NCBI GenBank assembly: GCA_032718475.1
Contig: JAUCBJ010007536.1
Location: forward strand, 1 to 45,279
Source: Nemertoderma westbladi
Taxonomy: Eukaryota > Xenacoelomorpha > Nemertodermatida > Nemertodermatidae
Length of the DNA stretch: 45,279 nucleotides
Reading direction: 5' to 3'
The position numbers were made by a program, and so were the translations under genes. Positions 18,106 through 29,584 of the stretch are shown piece after piece. A model generated the notes under the pieces. It was not told the DNA's origin and did not search any database. It worked only from the letters and a program-made list of their open reading frames with translations. Positions within the stretch are counted from its first letter, which is position 1, and each line of letters starts with the position of its first letter.

Positions 18106-21100
18106 GTGGTACCCCATTGGTCCTTGGGCGTATATCAACCCCCCAAGAGACTGATCCCCTTTCTGGACTCCTATGGGAGCAGGGGTGTCCGACAAGTGGA
18201 TGCCCTAAGTAGATGGGCATCCCTCGAGTCTGCCAGATGGGGAAATATTAGCCAGGACTGCCTCTCTGTTGTGTACCCCATATCCTCCCGTCTACAGCAC
18301 AACAGTTACAATTGTGGAGTTTATGTCGCCCACTTTGCCAAGGTTCTCCTTGAAGGAGGTTCACATTTTGCCACCAATGACATGGAGATGGATTCCTTCA
18401 GGGTTGATCTTCAGAAAACGGTAACTAGTAACATGTTACTCATCCCACCTAAGTCCCACCTAATCACCCCTACCTCTTCCCACCCGCCGTCACCCTCCAA
18501 CACTACTCCCATGGTCCAGGACTTCACCAACCAACATCCAGCCCACCCTGTGTCTGCCGTTGGCATCCCCACACACTCAGCACCCCCTCCATACAATGAC
18601 CCCCCGACACAAGACACCCCTCCCCCCAGCAATGCAGATCCATCCTTCATCCCCCTCTGTCACCCACAAACTGAAGCTGACATTCCAAGGACAACCACCC
18701 CTATCACTGCTCAGCCAGCTTCCACCAATCACCTGACCACACCACCCACATTCACTCACACCAGACATTCATCATCCCCCATCCCTCTGCACTCCAATTT
18801 AGTAACCAGTAGCGTACCCCAAACCCACTCACCCATCCTCGAGATAGATACCCTTAAGGTCAGTGATCTTAAGCTCCAGCTCAAATCTCGTGGCCTCCCC
18901 ACAACCGGCAAGAAGGAAGTGTTGAAGGCCCGTCTGCTGAATGCCACAGCTCCTTCACCTCCCATCAACACTCATCACCCAACATGTCCAGGTGTGTCAA
19001 GTTCACAACAACCTACCAGTGCTTCCCATGCACCCCACTTACACTCTCTGGGTGCCTCGTCCGCTTCTCTCCCTTCTATTGACTCTATCCTCCGGATGAA
19101 GATCCCAACCCTCCGTCATATACCCAAGGCTTGTCGTGATCTGTGGGCTGATGTGGTCAGTGGAGTGTTTGAATCCATCTGCTCGGATCCCCTTAACCCT
19201 ATCAACTGGGTACCCGCCTTCCTTCTATCCCCATGCATTCTGGCTAACCCCAAAAGGGCAGGGCGCTGCCATTGGAAAGACATAGAGAAGTTAGTCAAGT
19301 CCCGGCTACGAAAATGGCTTAACGGTGACATCCTTAGTCTCTGGGAAGAGTCATGCTCCAACTACTCCGCATCCAGGAAACCGAAACGGCTCAGCAAGCC
19401 AACCCCTGAGTCAATTCGTGAGTCCAACGCAAGGCGGGCCCGTCGTGCCATGGCAGATGGTCAATATAGTAAGGCGGCCCAAGCATTAACTTCCCAGGGC
19501 CTGGCTGAGCTCACGGAAGACACCTTTATAGAGATGCTCTCCAAGCATCCACAGCCCCAAGTGCCATCCCTACCATGTGGCCCTGTACCGCCCCCAGCCC
19601 TCATTCCAGCTGCAGCTATCTCCAAGGCCATCAAGTCGTTCCCCCCTGGCTCTTCCCCAGGACCATCCCAGCTACGACCTACCCACCTGAAGGAGGTTAT
19701 CTCTGCCCCATCCCCATCCAAGGCCAACCGTGCCCTCACGGCATTGACCAATGCCTCCAACCATATGGCTTCTGGCCAAGTCCCTCCCACCATCCTCCCC
19801 TACCTCTGTGGAGCATCTCTGTACCCTTGCGTGAAGAAGGGGGGTGGCCTACGCCCAATTGCCGTCGGTGAAACCTTAAGGAGGATGGTCTCCAAGTGTC
19901 TTTCTTCATCTGTTAGCTCAGCAGCTTCCACTCTTCTATGCCCCCTGCAGGTCGGTGTTGCCACCCCGAATGGCTGTGAAGCAGTTGTACGTGCCATCTC
20001 CTCCACTTTAGAGGATCCCACTATCCCTGCTGACAGCAAGTGGGTCCTTTTGGTAGACTTCAGTAATGCCTTCAACAACATTGACCGTTCCAACATGTTT
20101 GTGGAAGTTGGGGAACATATGCCATCAATCTCTGCTTGGATCGAAGCCTGCTACGGCGCCCAGGGTGTTCTGTGGGTGGGCGACCGCAAGATTCTCAGCT
20201 GCAGTGGTGTCCAACAGGGAGACCCATTGGGCCCACTGGCTTTCTCTCTGGCCGGTCACCCTGTGGCAGAGCGGATTCGTGATGAAATCCCAGGCCTCCT
20301 TATCCACGTATGGTACCTGGATGATGTTTCACTCTGCGGTTCCCCAGCAGACCTCCTCAAGGCCCTCAAGATACTTGAAGAAGCAGGCTACCCCAGAGGG
20401 CTCCACCTAAACCATTCAAAGTCCCAGTTCTTCATCCCTGAGTCATCTGCATCTGTGCCAAACCCCCTTCCCACCTCAATCCCTGTACTTTCCAAGGGTT
20501 TCATCCTACTGGGTTCCCCAATTGGTCCAGAATCCTTCTGCGAGGCCTCCTTGAGGGGCAGAGTTGAAAAGGTCAGGTCCATCATTGAACTGCTTCCAGA
20601 CTTGAAAGATTCTCAGATGGAGATGACTCTGCTTCGGTCGTGCTTGTCACTCCCCAAAGTTGTGTTTGCCCTTCGCTGCTGCCCACCTTACCTCATCCAA
20701 GATGCGACCGCACAGTTTGATTCCGTCATTCATGCTGCTCTGTCCGACCTCATAGGGGGCTCTCTTTCCAGCTGGTCGGCCAATAAGGCTGTTCTCCCAA
20801 CCTCCATGGGAGGTGTTGGTCTTCGTAGAGCAGCTGATCATGCCCCTGCGGCATACATTGCATCCGTCTGCCAATGCAAGGCATTGGTCTCCCAAATCCT
20901 GCATCATGCCCCTTTCAACCCTCACATTACCCCCACCCTGTCCTCCCTGGCGCAGGCTGCTAAAGAACCTGACTGGTCTACCCTCGAAGCTCTACCTTCC
21001 CCTGTTACTCAACGCCAACTCTCTCACTCCATCGATCTGGCCTTGTTTGATGACCTAATCTCTAATGCCCCTGACCACAGGTCTAAGGCGCTTGCCAACT

Positions 21101-21636
21101 CCTCCTCCCTGCCACATGCAGGAGATTGGCTACATACAATCCCTTCAGAAAGCCTAGGGCTACATTTCCTTGACGCTGAGTATCGCCACTCAATTTGCTA
21201 TTGGCTTGGCATCCGTATGAGCTCCTCCACCTACCCTTGTCCCGTATGCTCTTCCCCAGCAGACCCGTATGGGGATCATCAGGTCAGCTGCGGTGGAGAT
21301 GGGGACAGGATTGCTCGTCATGACTCTCTTCGAGGCGCAATTTTCTTAGCTGCACAATCTGCTGCTCTTGCGCCTCGAAGTGAAGTCCCCGGCCTCATTC
21401 CTGGGTCTCGCAGTCGTCCAGCCAATATTTTTCTCCCCAACTGGCATCGCAGTCAGCCAATGGCCTTGGATGTCACGGTCATCTCCCCCCTGCAGGCCTT
21501 AACCCTCAACGGTGCTGCCACAGACCCTGGCTATGCCCAATCCATAGCCAGAAATCGAAAGCTAGCAGCCCACGCAGATGAGTGCAGGAGCTCCGGCGTC
21601 GGTTTTACATTACACCCTTGGTCGTTGAGGCACTAG
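18106..21636 (+). pseudogene. NeSL-like LINE ORF, main part: Ulp1 protease C-half, SAP, reverse transcriptase, endonuclease
   Basis: 1176 codons. Residues 1-80 complete the Ulp1-like cysteine protease: His4 in PHWSLGV, Asp21 in FLDS, oxyanion Gln64 and nucleophile Cys70 in NCGVYV. A Pro/Ser/Thr-rich linker leads to a SAP DNA-binding motif (about 245-282, IDTLKVSDLKLQLKSRGLP). The RT spans about 480-850, with motif A VDFSNAFNNID (about 650), motif B GVQQGDPLGP (about 701) and the catalytic YLDD (about 737). The C-terminal part has a CPVC...GDHQVSC finger (about 1045) and an R2-type endonuclease signature RPANIFLP...ALDVTV (about 1100-1125). The first Asp of the RPxD motif appears to be Asn. 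The frame ends early at 21636; the true C-terminus is in another frame. Confidence 0.85.
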
Positions 21637-21830
21637 GCGGTTGGGATCCCCACTCTTCCTCTACCATTCGGGAAATTGCCAGACTCCAGGGCCTGAGACG
21701 TGGTACACCCACTGGTGACTCAATCCGACACCTTTTCCAGAGGCTATCCGTTATCCTGTGGCGTGGGAACTCCTCCATGTGGCTGCGCAGATCCCCAACC
21801 TTCCCCCCCTCAGTAGATGGTGTGCTTTAG
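21603..21830 (+). pseudogene. NeSL-like LINE ORF, C-terminal tail in the shifted frame
   Basis: After a frameshift near 21605 the reading frame continues with PLVVEALGGWDP, then TIREIARLQGL and HLFQRLSVILWRGNSSMWL, to a TAG at 21828-21830. A GGW motif followed by an LFQRLS-WRGN helix is usual at the end of these RT-endonuclease proteins, so this is the genuine C-terminus and not a separate gene. The frame break removes it from the main ORF. Confidence 0.75.
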
Positions 21831-21869
21831 AGGCCTCACAGACAATACAGACCTTACAACCTTGTTTTT

Positions 21870-22200
21870 AGCCTATTGTAGTGTATTGTCTCAAACCGAT
21901 TTGTACTGTACAGAATAGTAACGTATTTATTGTATTGTATTGCCTGTTTTTTACTGTATCGTATTGCAATGTATCGTATTGTAGTGTATTGTAATTGTAT
22001 AGTAAAGTATTGTATTATCTGGTATTGTACTGTGAAGCATTGTATTGTATTGTTACGAGTTCTATTGTAAAGTACTGTATCATATTATAGTGTTTAGTGT
22101 TGTATTGTAGAGTTTTGTACTGTATTATATTGCTTAGTATTGTATTGTAAAGTTTTGTGCTGTATTACATTGTTTAGTATCGTATTACGTACCTTAAATT
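21870..22200. repeat. Degenerate GTATT/TATTG-rich simple sequence
   Basis: Repeated TATTGTATTG, GTATCGTATT and AGTATTGTA words over about 330 bases, following the LINE stop codon at once. It could be an old microsatellite seeded by the LINE 3' tail. Confidence 0.8.
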
Positions 22201-22243
22201 ATGTATTATTAATGAAATGAAATCAGCGAACCCTAAAACCCCC

Positions 22244-22333
22244 ATGATTTACTGAACTAAAGCCTTATAGAAACTATACTATAGAGATTTACTGAACTAA
22301 ATAAAGCCTTATATAGAAACTATACTATAGAGT
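22244..22333. repeat. Two tandem ~44-bp units
   Basis: The unit starts GATTTACTGAACTAAA and ends GAAACTATACTATAGA. The second copy has TAAA and TA insertions. No gene is seen between 21831 and 22710. Confidence 0.85.
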
Positions 22334-22485
22334 ATATGATACAGTATAAGATTACATTCTATGTTTATATATATGTATATATTGTACTGTACGTACATAT
22401 TGTATACCATTTTATATATTTCTACATGGGGGCAATAATGCCCCCAGCGGCTTTATTTAGCATCACTAATGATAGTAAAATTAGT

Positions 22486-22630
22486 ACTATAATAGTAGTA
22501 TATATATATAATATTATATAATAATAATATATATAATAAATAAAATAAAAATAAAATATAATAATAAAATATATTAATAAATATAATATTATATATATAT
22601 TATATATATATAATAGTAGTAGTATAATAA
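22486..22630. repeat. AT-only low-complexity tract
   Basis: TATATA and AATAAAATA runs with almost no G or C. Confidence 0.9.
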
Positions 22631-22710
22631 TTGTTACCAAATATGATACATATATTACATATTCATACTGTAGTAGTATTCATCGTTTGTTTTGTAAATT
22701 ATATCTTATT

Positions 22711-23013
22711 TCAGCTATGGATGATTTGTGGATATTCTGGGTTGCCTATATATATGACGGAAAGTCTCAGGGAAATATTGATGGACCACTTGGGTCTCGT
22801 GTTGTCATTGAGTTGTTATCCATTACTCAGGATCCGTCACAACATCATGTTTTCTTTGATAATTTTTTTTACAAGCCACGACTTATTGACAAACCTGCAT
22901 GAAATGGGTTTCAGGGCAACCGGCATGGCACTATTTGTGACAATCGCACTGCGCAATGTCCTCTCCAAGATTCAAAGGATATGAAGAAGCAACCCCGTGG
23001 AGTTTATAATTTC
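22711..23013 (+). pseudogene. piggyBac transposase fragment (frameshifted)
   Basis: Three frames in turn give a recognisable piggyBac/PGBD core. First comes LWMICGYSG after a TTATTTCAG stretch. Then GKSQGNIDGPLGSRVV and DPSQHHVFFDNFF in a second frame, then TSHDLLTNLHEMGFRATG back in the first. The last is GTICDNRTAQCPLQDSKDMK and QPRGVYNF in a third frame, ending in a stop. HHVFFDNFF with a following GFRATG is diagnostic of the domain around the last catalytic Asp of DDE piggyBac transposases. At least three frameshifts make it dead. It could be the counterpart of the N-terminal fragment at 15901, but the two are 6.6 kb apart with a LINE between them. Confidence 0.85.
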
Positions 23014-23952
23014 AGGTCACCATAGATATACATTTTATATTGTAGGAATTTTCATTTTATTTTAACAATTTGTTTGTTACACTATGCTATTTGACTACGA
23101 TATTTCATAATTATGGTAATATATATAAATTATATATATGTTACCAAAGGAACTACCACTGCAAATAACAACTGTCAGTTAGAAAAAAGCTATATTATAT
23201 TTCTGCCCATTACGGGTCTTCATCAAATACAGAAATGCTCTCACTCACATCATCACCAGTACAGCACAAAATCCATTGATTTTGTGCTGTCTTCCAGATC
23301 TTCCAGATGACCAGTTAACCCCTTTTCTAGGTGTCATGCCACAAAAAATTGAAGCCTTTATAGTACACCTGCTCACATACAACAACAATAAAGACTTATC
23401 TGGCAAACTGTAAATTAAGTATCTGATTGGAAAAGTTGTGCTAAGGGATGCCTAAAATCTTATGTAATATTATGGTTTTGTTTAGAAATGGAAAAAATTA
23501 GGAAGCAGGTCACTGTGCATTAATGAAAGGATTGAGGTTGTAACTTGAGGACCTAACTAATTATGGGGTACCGGTAATAATGGTTTGTACTGTACCTACA
23601 GTAGTAATTAATACCTTTGGGGGGATCTAAGTGAGCGTTCACATATACATGTCTGATGTCTGGATAAGTACTGAAGTACTGGTAGGGAGGGATATGTATA
23701 ATATAATACTGATTGTGATGACTGAAACCTGTTGTTACCCTGTGTTATCGTGTTCGACGTGCTGAACTGCTGAACCATCTGGGAGTCTTCAATTAGGCCT
23801 GTGAACTCTAAGGCAGGTTGGAGCCTGTCAGTCAGCGGTGGGATACGGTCCACCCCGCTACCCTAATTAAACTGAGTGCGTTATTTGCACATTTGTGTAT
23901 CATCAGTGAGTTCTGACATTCGTACCGAGGTATATATAATGCAATAATCATA
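23014..23952. other. Noncoding stretch, possible gypsy LTR remnant at its end
   Basis: There is no coding frame. A TTAA-CCCCTTTTCTAGG word at 23317-23332 could be a piggyBac end. GGCAGGTTGGAGCCTGTCA at 23812-23830 recurs at 26701-26719, after the gypsy pol, and may mark LTR remnants on both sides of that element. Confidence 0.35.
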
Positions 23953-24450
23953 ATGGCTGAATGGGAATTACCCAATTATGAACTGTTGGAAGGAACCGGT
24001 AGGCCTACTGTTCTACCAGTACTGTAGTAGGAAGTGGATAGACTGTAACTGTACTGCGGCTAGTATTTGGAACCGGACTGGAAGTTAAAGTGTGGGATTT
24101 AAGTGTAAATATAGGCCTAAAGTATGGGTGACGCAGAGGAAGATGTTGAGGCCGGGGCCACCGGCCTGAGGTCCCGTAAAATCGGCGAGGTTGGTCGACT
24201 GAAATTTGATAGGAAGAAACCACAGAAATTCTTTTCAACTTTAGGGTGTATGGGGTGATTAAACAGATGGTCAAGTGAGGAGGTTGTATTAGCTGGAATC
24301 ATGCAAATTGGTGACACTGAGGAATGGTTAGCTGACTACCTTGAGGATTTGTCATTAGACACATTGGAGGAACTGGAGAAGAGTGCGATTGATAAATTAG
24401 AACCACCAGAGCAACGGACGATGTTCTTGAAGGAATTCCATGATGCCACC
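23953..24450 (+). pseudogene. Ty3/gypsy gag remnant
   Basis: The ATG at 23953 opens MAEWELPNYELLEG, followed by a stop at about 24025. A second piece from 24124 reads MGDAEEDVEAGATG through KFFSTLGC and stops at 24258. A third carries GDTEEWLADYLEDLSLDTLEELE at about 24310-24380. Together these look like pieces of a small gag whose frame is broken, upstream of the zinc knuckle encoded in the pol frame. Gag sequences are poorly conserved, so this call depends on position. Confidence 0.5.
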
Positions 24451-26683
24451 GCTTGATACATTAGACCAGCTTATCGCTAAGATGGATGTTATTAAGGCAA
24501 CTGAAGGTGCTGTCGGTGGATTTGGCCGTGACACTGTAAGGCGGCAGAAGTTTAGTGGGTCCCCATCTAGCTCCAGTTCCGGACGTGGAGGCAGTTTGGG
24601 TGTTACCTGTTATCGATGCAATAAGGCTGGGCACATAGCTAGAGATTGTAGAAATGGTCCAGGGTCTCGTTTTGGGTCCAGGGGTAATGGACATCAAGGT
24701 AGTTTTCCATTTGCATGTTATCTTTGTGGCGTCAGAGGATACAATTCAGTGGATTGTCGTCGAAAGGTTGGTGATAATAGGCAAGCACAGGACAGGAGGG
24801 ACTCCAGTAGCATGGCAACTGGACATAGTAATTTCCGTAGGGTAGTTAGGTCTGACAATAGTAGCACAAGCACAGGCAATCGAGTTGCTCGAGTACCGGT
24901 AATGTTGCCAGATGAGATGGGTGTTAGTGATAATACGAAATGGATAGTTGAAAACCCAGTAATAGATGACATTACCGTGGACGTCAGCTGTGGTGGGCAG
25001 TATATTGAGGCAGTAGTTGATTCTGGTAGTGCATTCTCATTGGTGAAACCAAGTGTTGCGAAATTAATTAATCTGGAAAGTGAGGTTGGTACTATTTTCC
25101 ATCACGAATCTTTAACTGCTGCAAACAAAACAACATTAGAAATTATTGGTGAGGGGAAGGTCTGGATGGAACTCGATGGTCAGCAGCAGGAGATAGACCT
25201 CCAAATTGTAAAAGACCTATCGGATGACCTAATTCTGGGAAGGAATGCATTAAAGCAATTTCGAATTATTATTGACTGTGAAAGTAACACAGCAGTTTGC
25301 AGACATATAGCAATGTCAGAGACTTTGAGTGAATCAGCAAAGGGATGTTTGGACAGATTATTGGATAAACATAGCAGGATTTTATCAAAAGATCAGTTTT
25401 CTGTTGGTCGAATTGGGAATGTAGTGTATTGTATTGATTTAATGTCCAATGTTCCAATTGCTAGACGCCCTTATAATCTTGCGGTTCATTTACGAGAACG
25501 GGTGGAGGATTTTGTTTGCAGTATGAAGTCTGCAGGGATAGTACAAGAGTCAAATAGCCCCTATGCGTTTGGTGTGGTGATAGTTCCAAAGAAATCTGGT
25601 GATATTCGATTCACTGTTGACTACTCCCCATTAAATCGCATTACAGTAACAGATCCATACCCAATGCATAACTTGCATCACATGCTGGAGCGAGTTGCAC
25701 AAAAGAAAGTGTTTAGCTGCATGGATACTAGGCAAGCTTATTGGCATATTCCCATGGCATTGGGGGATGTTCACAAAACATCATTTGTTCTAGAAGGGCA
25801 TCATTTAGAATTTCTCGTTATGGCTATGGGACTAACGAATGCTGGTAAAACCATGCAGCGAATGGTGGACAAGGATGTTTTAGCAGTTGCTCGTTCCAGA
25901 TGCACCACAACAGGTTGTTTTGAGGGATTTGTTGATGACATTATGGTTGGCAGTGACTCTGATAATGAACATAGTGCCGATCTATTGTTGCTTTTTGAGA
26001 TATTTAACAATTTACATTTAAGAATTAATCCAGATAAATGCCAGTTTTGGAAATCTAAAATTGAGGCTCTTGGACAGGTGAGGCCTTTGAAGTCATATAA
26101 ACAGGAAGTCGAGGAATGGGCACCACCAATCGACTTAAGACAATTATGTCAATTCTTAGGGTTCGTTGGATTTTGTAGGGCTTTTGTTCCTAATTTTTCA
26201 GTTCGGGCAAAGGTCCTTACAGACAAGACACGAAACGGCGTGAAATGGTGTTGGACAGTAGAGGACCAAAGGGCATTTCAGGATTTGAAGATAGCAATAG
26301 CAGATGCTCCAGCTAAAGTTCCCCTAGATATAGAAACAGACATTGAGTTAATAACTGATTCTAGTGAGGATGGTTGGGGTGGAGTAATCGAACAGAATGA
26401 CCAACCTGTGGATTTTGCATCAGGTAAGTGGTCTGAAGCACAGTCACAGTATTCTACAACCAAACTTGAATTGCGTGCTGGGTTGGAGGCAGTACGTAAG
26501 TTCCGTCATTATATATTAGGAGCTCCAAATGTTACCTGGGTGACTGATCATCAATCCTTGCGAAACATCAAAGCAGATAGTGATGATAAAGTCTTATTTC
26601 GGTGGCGTCAACAATTAGATGAATATGGTATGCAAATAATACATCGATCAGGTGTAGAAATCCCGTCGCATATTGACAAATGA
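24440..26683 (+). pseudogene. Ty3/gypsy gag-pol fragment: zinc knuckle, protease, RT, RNase H; integrase missing
   Basis: 747 codons. The nucleocapsid knuckle CYRCNKAGHIARDC (about residues 57-70) is intact. A second, CYLCGVRGYNSVDC (about 93-106), has Tyr for the metal-binding His. The aspartic protease has VVDSGSAFSLV (about 192). RT contains RFTVDYSPLN, MDTRQAYWHIP (motif A, about 430), GLTNAGKTMQRM where an NAP-type motif is expected, and catalytic FVDDI (about 497). RNase H has TDSSEDGWGG, KLELRAG and TDHQSL (about 635-700). The frame stops at a HIDK where gypsy pol normally reads HxDALSR and goes on to integrase. No integrase is found downstream, so the element is 3'-deleted. The altered knuckle and motif B also indicate decay. 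Confidence 0.9.
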
Positions 26684-26700
26684 GTGGGTTGTAGCAGCAG

Positions 26701-26719
26701 GGCAGGTTGGAGCCTGTCA
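26701..26719. repeat. 19-bp word shared with 23812-23830
   Basis: GGCAGGTTGGAGCCTGTCA occurs on both sides of the gypsy coding region, in direct orientation. It may be an LTR remnant or the footprint of a deletion that removed the integrase. Confidence 0.6.
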
Positions 26720-26877
26720 TTAAGAATGCTATGCCAACTTATTGACAAAATTCCACCATCACAACTTACTATCCCCATCGACTTTCGCAAGATTATCCGA
26801 AACTTTATTTAAGGCCAGTGTTCATTGCAAAACTAATGTCCTGCAAAGTGGAGGCGGCTTTGTTAACATGTCAATCT

Positions 26878-26897
26878 TGGGGGGGGGGGGGGGGGGG
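26878..26897. repeat. Poly-G tract, about 19 G
   Basis: A long G run in otherwise AT-rich DNA. The flanking 26720-27340 has no recognisable gene. Confidence 0.85.
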
Positions 26898-27344
26898 TGT
26901 CAGTGATTGGATTATTTAGTTGAGCTTCTCTCTACTTATGTCACAACAATTCCATAACAATAGTTGAATAGACTATAATTCTAAAAGCATAACTATTGAA
27001 CCAATATAGTAATAAAATATGTGCTGATCACTATCTTTTGTTAGATTCTCTGTTAGAATTTCGTTCTATCTTATTATTTAAAAAAATAAAAATAATTCAA
27101 GAAAAAAGAGTACCAATAGGGTAGGTACCAAAATGGCATCTCGAAAAGGGTGAACGTGTTCGTTCCAACCAGTTAATATAAAATTTACAGTGTCACTAGT
27201 CCCACCCACAGAGCGTTAATGATATCTTTTGCATAATCATCAATATTTGAAATATGTAACAAAATGTTTGCACACAAAATATTACTACACGAATCACAAT
27301 GCAGATTAATATTATTTAACTGGTTACTTATAGTCTGTTTAAAC

Positions 27345-27500
27345 AAATCCTGTTTGGCGGACTAAGTCAGCATTAAAGTCACCTGTTAAAATTATATTAT
27401 TTGTATCTGAAACTCTAATAATGTCACTTATATCATAACACAAAGTAAAAAATTCATCAGAAACCGAATCGAATCTACGTTTTGTATTGAAGCTTGAAGC
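27345..27500 (-). pseudogene. LINE endonuclease (APE-type) fragment
   Basis: The minus strand reads RRFDSVSDEFFTLCYDISDII and then IILTGDFNADLV (each in one frame). GDFNAD is the conserved Asp-Asn catalytic motif of apurinic-type LINE endonucleases. It is a short dead scrap and the surroundings give no RT. Confidence 0.7.
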
Positions 27501-27587
27501 CATCTATTGTTTGTTTCGATGTTGGTAACATTATTTAGATGACGATTTCCGAGTTAAATTACACAATCCTGCAATAGGTCTACCGGA

Positions 27588-28140
27588 TTGACCAGTAGCA
27601 TTAGTATTAGTAAGTTAGGCGCTATGCCATGTGTCACCTGGCAGGCTGCACCCATGCCCATTCTCATAACATCCGTGGTCCAGATGGTATCACAGTTTGT
27701 ACCCACCTTGGCAGGCACATTCCAGCAGCAGACGCAGTGTCACTTGTTTCATGGGGCCGCTGTCCCTAACCTCGCTGATTATATGACTGATGCCATTTCC
27801 TACATTAGCAACAATGTAGCTGAACTTGAGAGCTACATGCGCAATGGTCGCCCATTCCATTGCGACACTATTAGCACCCTTCATAGCTGGGAAGGGATCA
27901 ACAAATCTTGGGGCGACGCCCTATACGGTAGCCTTGAAATCAATCCGGCTTGGTGGGCCACGAGTTCGCTCTACACGCGAATGTGGATTTCATCCTAGAC
28001 ATTCACAACTGCAACTAACTACTTGGCTCAGCCCATTCACCCAATTAACAACATTGACATCACCGCGCATCCCGCACAGGGCGCTGGCACTGAGATAGTT
28101 CGTGCCACCATAGTTATTGCCGAGCTGGTCTTCTTAGCCG
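27588..28140 (+). other. Unrecognised ORF-like, GC-richer segment
   Basis: A plus-strand frame runs from about 27588 (first ATG at 27624) to a TAG at 27996-27998. It then continues in the same frame (NNIDITAHPAQGAGTEIVRA, AELVFLADDGAGL) to a stop near 28170. The segment is clearly GC-richer than its AT-rich flanks and has few stops, as if it were coding sequence captured from elsewhere. Residues such as CVTWQAAPMPILITSVV and SWGDALYGSLEINPAWW match no family I recognise. A viral capsid or a transposon gag remnant are both possible, without evidence. Confidence 0.3.
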
Positions 28141-28170
28141 ACGATGGCGCAGGACTTACAACTACTAGCT

Positions 28171-29288
28171 AACGCTTGTTCTGGTTTCCCTCGCTGGGTA
28201 ACCGTGGCACCTCCCCCAGCCACAGGCGCTAGCCTCCTAGCTGCGGTCCAAATGGGGATGACTCCATTGACCCTTCTTTGGGGCAGACCATGATTGGATT
28301 TCACTGTTCCTCGAAGTCCTGTTTGCGACTGTGTAAGTAGAAAGCCAAACAGAGGCTGTTGTACCAATTGTCAGTGCTGACATATAGCCTTTATCTAAAA
28401 ATCCTGCTTTGTTCAGTAAAGCTGCTACAACATTTTGCTGTCTTGAGAACTAAACACACAATATCACAGTCTATAGCTCCAAAAGAATTAGCTCCGAAAT
28501 ATATGAAAGTTGAGAGCAAATAACCCATATAGTATAGTCTGTCAATAAAAACATTTTATGCCAAATCTAGCTCGTTTGGTTTTTATAAACTGTTTGAAGT
28601 GTAATCTTCCTTTGTAGAGAAGTAGACACTCATAGAGAGTATAAACTTTTACAGTTTTATGAAGTTCATCGAATAGGTTATTCAATCCAGTCATTTTGTC
28701 ACCTGGTTTAAACCTGGTTTCTAAGTTAGAAAATCGAATGTTTCAAAGACTTGTCACAACAAAGATCCAGTGATATTTCCAAAATGTGGTGTTGCGATAT
28801 TCCCCTGAGAGGAACCAGTAACTATGCAGAGTTGGTTTCTATACGACACCCATTAGGAAGACTAGCCCTAAAAAAATTAATTCATTAATACCAATGCTAG
28901 AGATCAGGTCAATTCCGACACACAAAAATGAATTATTTTCAATGTTGGTAGGTCGAAATTGTCCTACAGAAGCTGGACAGAAACAAAATTCACGTTGGTT
29001 GATATTTTCCACCACCAATACGAAATTGAGTATTACAAAATAAATCATCACACAATCTGGCTGCTGTCAGCTGATCACTGATTGCATGCAACGTCTAGGT
29101 CCTGTTGTTGCCTTTTAGTTTTTTACATAATTTGATACTAACACACTTACTGGTAAAGTTTTTTTACTTAACGTGCTTGAAAATAAATAATATAATTAAT
29201 TGTAATTAATTATTGGTTTTCAAGCTTCTACTTCAATATTTATTTATTTCCTTAAAACTCCACCTGGTAAACCAGTCGCACAAGCTGA
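28171..29288. other. AT-rich stretch, nothing recognised
   Basis: Both strands were read. Only short, stop-rich frames are present. No repeats longer than simple A/T runs were noticed. Confidence 0.5.
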
Positions 29289-29425
29289 TAATTTAAAAAC
29301 AAGGAAATTTTTTTTTTTTTTTATTATTACGCCAAATACTGGCAAATAGGCGATATGGTCATTAACTAAAATTAAATCATATTTACAATAAAAACATAAT
29401 TACTTTAATTTAAAAACAAGGAAAT
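29289..29425 (-). mobile_element. Short retroposed insertion with 20-bp target duplication
   Basis: TAATTTAAAAACAAGGAAAT occurs at 29289-29308 and again at 29406-29425. The 97 bases between them begin with a T run (a poly-A tail on the minus strand). A perfect 20-bp duplication next to a poly-A tail is the signature of target-primed reverse transcription by LINE machinery. The insert is a 5'-truncated LINE or SINE too short to classify. Confidence 0.85.
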
Positions 29426-29584
29426 AAGAGTCAGTTGTCCAACAGGTGATTAAATGTGAATAAAACATACACATCAATTAATACTACTTTACCGGTATCT
29501 AAAGAGTATACTAATAAAAGGTGGATGCAGCATGGTGCAGTATCAATATAATCAATCAATATCAATATTAGAATTATAATAAAT

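Larger units (their letters stand above)
17741..21830 (+). mobile_element. NeSL-like non-LTR retrotransposon (Ulp1 protease + SAP + RT + restriction-like endonuclease), frameshifted
   Basis: The coding part of one element, laid out as protease, SAP, RT and endonuclease over three overlapping frames. A Ulp1-like cysteine protease joined to an RT and a C-terminal R2-type endonuclease is the known architecture of the NeSL clade. Frame changes near 18085-18110 (two, needed to connect the protease halves) and near 21605 inactivate it unless they are sequence errors. R2-group elements often use a fixed target. The 3' junction, hidden in GTATT-rich sequence after 21840, did not reveal one to me. Confidence 0.85.

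Noticed and set aside
22422-22640. Small hydrophobic Ile/Tyr-rich ORF
   Set aside because: Arises from AT-only low-complexity DNA.
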